From Kribbella flavida DSM 17836 (GTDB lineage: Bacteria > Actinomycetota > Actinomycetes > Propionibacteriales > Kribbellaceae), in contig NC_013729.1 of NCBI RefSeq assembly GCF_000024345.1, positions 1,116,001-1,180,000 of the forward strand: 64,000 nucleotides of DNA, read 5' to 3'. Under the pieces are notes generated by a model that worked only from the letters and a program-made list of their open reading frames with translations, searched no databases and was not told where the DNA came from. Shown in pieces: positions 59,373-64,000 of the stretch; position 1 is the stretch's first letter; the number at the start of each line of letters is the position of its first letter. The position numbers and the translations under genes were made by a program.

Positions 59373-60038
59373 CTACGCGGTCCAGGCGGCGGTGGTGGTG
59401 GTGCGTGCTTTCCAGAGGGTGACGGCCGGGCCGTCCGGGGTCCAGCGCTCGCAGAAGTCTTGTAGCTGCTTGCAGCGTGCCACCATCGCGGCTTGCCTTG
59501 CCGGCCAGGCGGGGACGTCGCCCGGGTAGGCGTCGAAGAAGGCGGGCAGGGCGTGGGCCTGCTCCGGGTGGTGCATCCGGACGATCCACTCGCACCAGGC
59601 GAGGTCGTCCAGCGGATCGCCGTAGTGGGCGAACTCCCAGTCCACCACGCCGGTCACCGCGAAGGTCTCCGGGTCGAGCAGGAGGTTGTTCGGTCCGAAG
59701 TCGCCGTGCACGAGGACGTCTCCGGGCGAGGTCTTCGGCAGGCCGATGATCTCGGTGGAGTGGATACGGCCGAGAATCCGCCCGCACGACATCAGAACCG
59801 CCTCGGCATACTCGGCGTCGAGCAGTTCCTGACCTGGCTTGCCGGGCACGAAGCCGAGCCGCAGAGTCCCGGCAACGAGTCCCCGAACGGGCGGTACCGG
59901 CAGCCGGCCCTGCAGCTCGCACAGTACGGCGTACTCGCGCTCCCGGCGCAGCGCGGCGTCCGGCCCGGCGTACTGCTTCTCCACCACGGCGCCGTCGCCC
60001 ATGGTGTTGTTGGTGTAGCCGTGCTTCATCGGAATCAT
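59373..60038 (-). CDS. APH-family phosphotransferase
   Basis: A 221-residue kinase-fold protein with the catalytic loop VLVHGDFGPNNLLLDPE and the metal-binding VVDWEFAHYGDPLDDLAW. It is shorter than typical APH proteins: the N-lobe is compact (VVEKQYAG lysine near residue 20). Substrate unknown. It is convergent with the GH13 gene (eight bases between stops). Confidence 0.85.
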   Translation of the reverse strand: MIPMKHGYTNNTMGDGAVVEKQYAGPDAALRREREYAVLCELQGRLPVPPVRGLVAGTLRLGFVPGKPGQELLDAEYAEAVLMSCGRILGRIHSTEIIGLPKTSPGDVLVHGDFGPNNLLLDPETFAVTGVVDWEFAHYGDPLDDLAWCEWIVRMHHPEQAHALPAFFDAYPGDVPAWPARQAAMVARCKQLQDFCERWTPDGPAVTLWKARTTTTAAWTA

Positions 60039-60191
60039 CGACGTCAGCTCTTCCCTCGCACGCCAGGTGAACAGCGCCAGTCACGGAGCCACACTCTGCC
60101 CGCCGTCTCGAGCAGAGACTATTCGAAGTGGGCCGGCGCCTGACCGCATTAGGGTGATTGCCGTACCGGCGAGCCAGGAAAGGGAGTTGTC

Positions 60192-60737
60192 GTGCGATCA
60201 CTGGTCTTCCGATCAGCCGGAGCAGACGATGCCGAGCGGGTCGCCGGCCTGCACGCGGACAGTTGGCGCCGGCACTATCGAGGTGCGTTCTCCGACTCGT
60301 TCCTCGACGGCGACCTCGAGGCCGACCGTCGTGTGGTCTGGTCGGCCCGGCTGGCCGCGCCGACCGGCACCGCAACGATTCTCGCCGAGTACGACGACCA
60401 GCTGGCGGGGTTCGTCCACGTCATGCTGGATCACCATCCGAGGTGGGGCAGCCTGGTCGACAATCTGCACGTCCACCACAGTCAGCGCCGTACCGGCGTC
60501 GGCACCCGGCTCCTTTCTCACGCGGCGGCCGCGGTCATCGATCAGGCGACGGGCAACGCGATCTACCTGTGGGTGCTGCAGCAGAACACCGACGCTCAGC
60601 ACTTCTATCGCGCTCTGGGAGCCAGTGAAGTGGAGACGGCAACCGTCTCACCGCCGGGCGGAGATGCAAGCCGTCTCCACGGCTCTCCCCGGCGCCTGCG
60701 CATGGTCTGGCGCGATGCCGCGCAGCTGACCAGCTGA
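60192..60737 (+). CDS. GNAT-family N-acetyltransferase
   Basis: A 181-residue acetyltransferase. LVDNLHVHHSQRRTGVGTRLL near residues 87-107 is the acetyl-CoA site, and NTDAQHFYRALGASEVE near 136 is motif B. The GTG start has GGGAG five bases upstream. Substrate unknown. Confidence 0.9.
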   Translation: MRSLVFRSAGADDAERVAGLHADSWRRHYRGAFSDSFLDGDLEADRRVVWSARLAAPTGTATILAEYDDQLAGFVHVMLDHHPRWGSLVDNLHVHHSQRRTGVGTRLLSHAAAAVIDQATGNAIYLWVLQQNTDAQHFYRALGASEVETATVSPPGGDASRLHGSPRRLRMVWRDAAQLTS

Positions 60738-60801
60738 GGGCACCGAGGCGCAGAGTGGCTGGGTAGCTGGAAAACGCTTTGCGCCTGGTGGATCCCGTGC
60801 G

Positions 60802-62019
60802 GTGGACTGTCTCGTGAGCAGCTCCTTGATCACGGTGTTCGTCCGGTGGACCTGGCTACGGGCCGTCCTCCACAACGGCTGGTGGCTCGTCACCAGCCTC
60901 TACCTGGTTGTGGACGCGAACCTCTCGGCGGCCCAGATCGTCCTGATCGGAGCTGTGCAGGGGATCTTCGCGCTGGCCTGCGAGGTGCCTGCCGGAGTAC
61001 TGGCCGACACGATCAGCCGCAAGTGGTCGCTGGTGGTCTCCCAGCTCCTGATGGGTACGGCGATGCTGGTGACCGGGCTGGTCACGGCATTTCCGTTGCT
61101 CCTGGCAACCCAGGTGCTGTGGGGCGTGTCCTGGTCCTTCGCCAGCGGAGCCGACGTCGCCTGGATCACCGACGAGCTCGAGCAGCCCGAGCGCATCTCC
61201 GCCGTTCTGGCGCGGGCAGCGCGGGCGCAGCTGACCGGCGCGGCGACCGGGCTTGTGGGGCTGGGCGCGCTGGCCTGGGCGACGCAGCGCGACATCGCGA
61301 TCGTGACGGCCGGCGCCGCCATGCTTCTGCTCGGGCTGTACGTGGCCCTCCGGTTCACCGAGCAACGCTTCGCCCCGGCTCGGGCCGCCCGATGGTCGGC
61401 GTCCTGGAGCATCTTCCGTGGCGGTGTCGCGCTCGTCCGCCGGAGCCCGGAGCTCCGGCTGATCTTCCTGGCCACCTTCCTGATCAACGGTGCGGCCGAC
61501 GCCGGTGGCCGGCTCGCACCGAAGCAGCTGGTCGACCTGGGGCTCCCAGTGGCCTGGGACCCGATCGTTTGGTTGACGGGTGTCGGTGTGCTGGCTCTGG
61601 TCGTCGGCGCCGTGGTGCTGCGTCGGGTGGAGAGGCGTCTCGACGGTGAGCGCGCGCGCCACTCGTACCGGGTGGCAGCGATGATCGGGCTGCTCGGCAT
61701 GACCGGTGTCGCGTTCGCGCCGGATGCGGCCAGTGCCAGTGCCGCGCTGGTGATCGTGTCCGGGATCGCTGTCCCCTTGACCCGGATCATCGCAGCGCTG
61801 TGGGTGAACGCGCGGACGACGAGCGTTGTACGGGCGACGACGCACTCGTTCCTGGCCCAGGCCGAGTATCTCGGCGAGGTGACGTGCGGCCTGGCGATCG
61901 CGGCGACCGCAAGCCTGGTCTCGCTGCCCATCGCCCTGGCCGCCTCAGCCGCGCTCTTCGGCCTGACCGCCGCCGTGATGCGGCGCCCTGGAGCTGCGGT
62001 AGAACCACGGGCGCGATGA
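60802..62019 (+). CDS. MFS transporter
   Basis: A 405-residue major facilitator with about 12 membrane segments. The loop 2-3 region reads GVLADTISRKWSLVVSQLL, a degenerate form of the DxxxRR motif, as in tetracycline/multidrug-type members. The N-terminal Gly/Trp-rich segment (NGWWLVTSLYLVVDANLSAAQ) precedes a second helix. The GTG at 60802 or 60814 may be used; no clear ribosome site. Cargo unknown. Confidence 0.8.
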   Translation: MDCLVSSSLITVFVRWTWLRAVLHNGWWLVTSLYLVVDANLSAAQIVLIGAVQGIFALACEVPAGVLADTISRKWSLVVSQLLMGTAMLVTGLVTAFPLLLATQVLWGVSWSFASGADVAWITDELEQPERISAVLARAARAQLTGAATGLVGLGALAWATQRDIAIVTAGAAMLLLGLYVALRFTEQRFAPARAARWSASWSIFRGGVALVRRSPELRLIFLATFLINGAADAGGRLAPKQLVDLGLPVAWDPIVWLTGVGVLALVVGAVVLRRVERRLDGERARHSYRVAAMIGLLGMTGVAFAPDAASASAALVIVSGIAVPLTRIIAALWVNARTTSVVRATTHSFLAQAEYLGEVTCGLAIAATASLVSLPIALAASAALFGLTAAVMRRPGAAVEPRAR

Positions 62020-62044
62020 GGCTAGGGGATTAGTGGGCGGGCCG

Positions 62045-63844
62045 TCAGGAGCAGGTGTTCTGCTGGTCCCTCCCGGCGAGTCGATCGGCGGTCCAGCGCT
62101 CGAGGTCGGTGTTCAGCGGTGACCCGGGTTCGAGAACGCCCATGTGTGTCCGGCCCGGGTACCGCGTGTAGCGCAGCGGGCGGCCGGCGGCGCAGAGCCG
62201 GGCCACGTAGTCGTCCTGGAGACGCGAGATGATGACCTCGTCCGCGGTGCCCTGCGCGATGAACAGCGGAGCGGACCAGGGGCCCAGTGCGACGTTCTGG
62301 CGCAGCCGTCGGCCGACCGCTCCGGTTGCCGGGTCCTCGGCGAGGATCGGTGTGTCGCGGGAGACGGCGACGCCGGTGAGCACCGTGAGCAGGGTCCCGG
62401 GTTCGCTGGTGCACCGGGCGGCCGCCTCCTTCACCAGCGTCCTGGCGGCCGGAGTGACGACGTCGAGGGAGATGTCCGGGTACGAACGGCTGTACGCCGC
62501 CACCACGAACGAGATGCCGAGGCTCGCCCCGAGGGCGCCGGGATGCGCGGTGACGAGCTGGGCGAGCGCAAGCGGATCGCTCGCGGCCGACAGCGCGGCG
62601 GTCCCGACGACCTTGACGTCCGGCGCGTAGGTCGGCGCCAGTTGCCCGGCCCACAGCGCGGCGTGCCCGCCCTGGGAGTGTCCCCAGATCACCGTCTCGG
62701 GTGCGAGGTCGAGGCCGTCCAACTGATGGGCGGCCCGGACTGCGTCGAGGACCGAGCGCCCCTCGCCCTGCCCGACCAGGTAGGGGAAAGCGCCCTCGGT
62801 GCCCTGGCCGATGTAGTCGGTGGCGACCATGCCCCACCCGTTGCGCGCCAGGGCGTCCATCGACGGCATGCCCTCGGTCGAGATCGCGTTGCGCCCCAGG
62901 CTGGGAGCGCACGCTCGCGCGACACCGACCGTGCCATGGGCCCAGGCGATCAGCGGCGTCGGGCGACCGGTCGGCTCGGCGGGCACCGCCACGACGGCGC
63001 TCGCCAGGCCGGGAACGCCGTCGTCCGCGGTGGTCGTGTAGAGGATGCGCTGGGCAGTGAGCCCCTGCGGTAGGTCGCCGTCATAGGGCTCGGCCCGCAG
63101 GAGCCGCCCGGGCTCGGTGGGTACGACGTCAGGCGCGTCGTAGAAGTTGTCGACCACCGGGATCCCCTGCCGGAACTGCTCGCTGACGACGAGAGTTGTG
63201 GTCGCGGTGAACAGCGCGACCACCGCGGCGACCCATCGCAGACCGTGCTGCCACCGGGGCCCGGTCGTCCGTCGCGTCCCGGCCGGCCGGAGTCGGCGCC
63301 CGATTCCTCGCCCGAGGAGGGACAGACCGAAGCAGGCGGTGCGTACGCCGAACAGCAGCGCGACGACCAGCAGGGTGGCGTCCGGCCAGACCCGCGCGAC
63401 CAGCCCGAACGCGATCTCCGACAGTCCGAACACGGCCGCGAGCACCCGGTCCGCGGCCGGGCCTCGTCGCACGTCGAGCAGCCGAACAGCACCACTGACG
63501 ATGAGCAGAAAGGCCAGGAACGGGCCGAGCAGTTCCAGGCTCCGGCCGAGCCAGACGAGCAAGGCCAGACCTGCGAGGACCCAGCCGATGCCCGTGACCA
63601 AGGGCAGTCGCGCGCCACGCTCGCGGCGGGCAACCAGTTCACCGAGGCCGGACACCACACAACTGATGCCGGTGTAGATGCCGAGCACGGTCAGCGAGCT
63701 CAGGGGCCGAACAGCGAGCAGCAGACCCAGCGCGGTGGTCGCCGTTCCGACGATCACCAGCACCCACCACGGCGCACGCGACAGCAGGCCGGGCAGCGCC
63801 CGAACCCGGCGGTTCAACCGGCGGTACGGCGTCCGAGCCGACAT
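62045..63844 (-). CDS. DUF308-like membrane domain fused to a secretory-lipase-type hydrolase
   Basis: A 599-residue two-part protein. Residues about 25-190 hold six membrane segments in the HdeD/DUF308 pattern (WWVLVIVGTATTALGLLLAV; LTVLGIYTGISCVVSGLGEL; further pairs to SEIAFGLVARVWPDATLLVV). A seventh span near 205-230 leads to an external alpha/beta hydrolase of the secretory-lipase/LIP type. Its nucleophile elbow is GHSQGG with Ser390, then GTADEVI supplies Asp and GRTHMGV the His. Stand-alone secretory lipases normally have only a signal peptide, so this is a membrane-tethered fusion. The ATG at 63844 is preferred to the one at 63886. Confidence 0.8.
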   Translation of the reverse strand: MSARTPYRRLNRRVRALPGLLSRAPWWVLVIVGTATTALGLLLAVRPLSSLTVLGIYTGISCVVSGLGELVARRERGARLPLVTGIGWVLAGLALLVWLGRSLELLGPFLAFLLIVSGAVRLLDVRRGPAADRVLAAVFGLSEIAFGLVARVWPDATLLVVALLFGVRTACFGLSLLGRGIGRRLRPAGTRRTTGPRWQHGLRWVAAVVALFTATTTLVVSEQFRQGIPVVDNFYDAPDVVPTEPGRLLRAEPYDGDLPQGLTAQRILYTTTADDGVPGLASAVVAVPAEPTGRPTPLIAWAHGTVGVARACAPSLGRNAISTEGMPSMDALARNGWGMVATDYIGQGTEGAFPYLVGQGEGRSVLDAVRAAHQLDGLDLAPETVIWGHSQGGHAALWAGQLAPTYAPDVKVVGTAALSAASDPLALAQLVTAHPGALGASLGISFVVAAYSRSYPDISLDVVTPAARTLVKEAAARCTSEPGTLLTVLTGVAVSRDTPILAEDPATGAVGRRLRQNVALGPWSAPLFIAQGTADEVIISRLQDDYVARLCAAGRPLRYTRYPGRTHMGVLEPGSPLNTDLERWTADRLAGRDQQNTCS

Positions 63845-64000
63845 GACTCCCACCGTAGGCGATCCGCGGTCGTTACTGCCAGTCATAGTCTGCTTGCGCA
63901 GCGGTCTACGGCGCTGTCAGAGCGGCCGCGCCGCTGAGCGAGGTCGATTGCGGAGCGTGCTCGTACGCTGACTGTGAGGATCCACCCGTTCATCTGCCTA

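Noticed and set aside
63887..64000. Possible start of a plus-strand gene (GTG near 63978)
   Set aside because: Only a few codons remain in the window and no ribosome site or motif supports it.

Overview
The window is a strongly GC-rich chromosomal segment with short intergenic gaps, many GTG starts and 4-base start/stop overlaps, ECF sigma factors and LacI/TetR/MerR/BTAD regulators. This points to a soil actinobacterium. The family mix (sugar ABC importers with GH13/GH1 enzymes, a large exported penicillin-acylase-like protein with a discoidin domain) resembles Kribbella or related Nocardioidaceae. That placement is inference only. No phage, IS element, CRISPR array or origin was seen. One tRNA-Thr lies at 36025-36097.

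Layout. 1-1825: an ECF sigma factor with two tandem membrane-anchored paralogues, the second cut by the window edge. 1928-3154: a DUF4032 kinase-like protein. 3279-9422: a LacI regulator, then an oligosaccharide ABC importer (binding lipoprotein, two permeases) and a GH13 alpha-glucosidase. A 22-bp inverted repeat spans the end of the binding-protein gene. 9482-13320: a copper operon (csoR, copZ, a His/Met-rich exported protein, copA) with CsoR-type boxes upstream. 13532-15531: an ABC exporter. 15602-17927: an MsiK-type ATPase divergent from a second LacI regulator; it probably energises the importer, which has no ATPase of its own. 17982-20978: SoxR and a DEAD-box helicase with a long structured leader. 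21033-22124: a SelA-like PLP enzyme. 22367-25585: an exported acylase. 25613-29930: a YbjQ-like protein, GH1 beta-glucosidase, MFS transporter, gamma-carbonic-anhydrase-like protein and DJ-1/PfpI protein.

29934-35959 holds a LysR/DMT exporter pair, a RibD-like reductase, a DUF3592 protein and a BTAD/NB-ARC regulator. After the tRNA come a divergent Rrf2/SDR pair and, at about 37.7-42.7 kb, a patchy accessory-looking stretch: a kinase-like APH protein, an epoxide-hydrolase remnant, a large membrane protein, an SDR fossil and a SUKH protein. 42840-50908: an AlkZ-like winged-helix protein, an ECF41 sigma factor with its oxidoreductase partner, GNATs, a quinone oxidoreductase and a Ktr potassium system. 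51064-57586 is rich in regulators with visible operators: PadR-DUF1048-DUF1048, SDR-MerR, a DUF574 methyltransferase, and TetR facing DUF308, a flavin disulfide oxidoreductase and an internally deleted Ohr. 57685-63844: a second GH13 enzyme, an APH protein, a GNAT, an MFS transporter and a DUF308-lipase fusion.

The strongest leads for follow-up are the Ohr lacking its peroxidatic cysteine, the ECF41-type promoter, the SDR-MerR promoter with a 19-bp spacer and an apparently leaderless start, the hairpin inside the importer operon, the three CsoR-like boxes, and the DUF308-lipase fusion. All calls come from reading the sequence; no database search was run.
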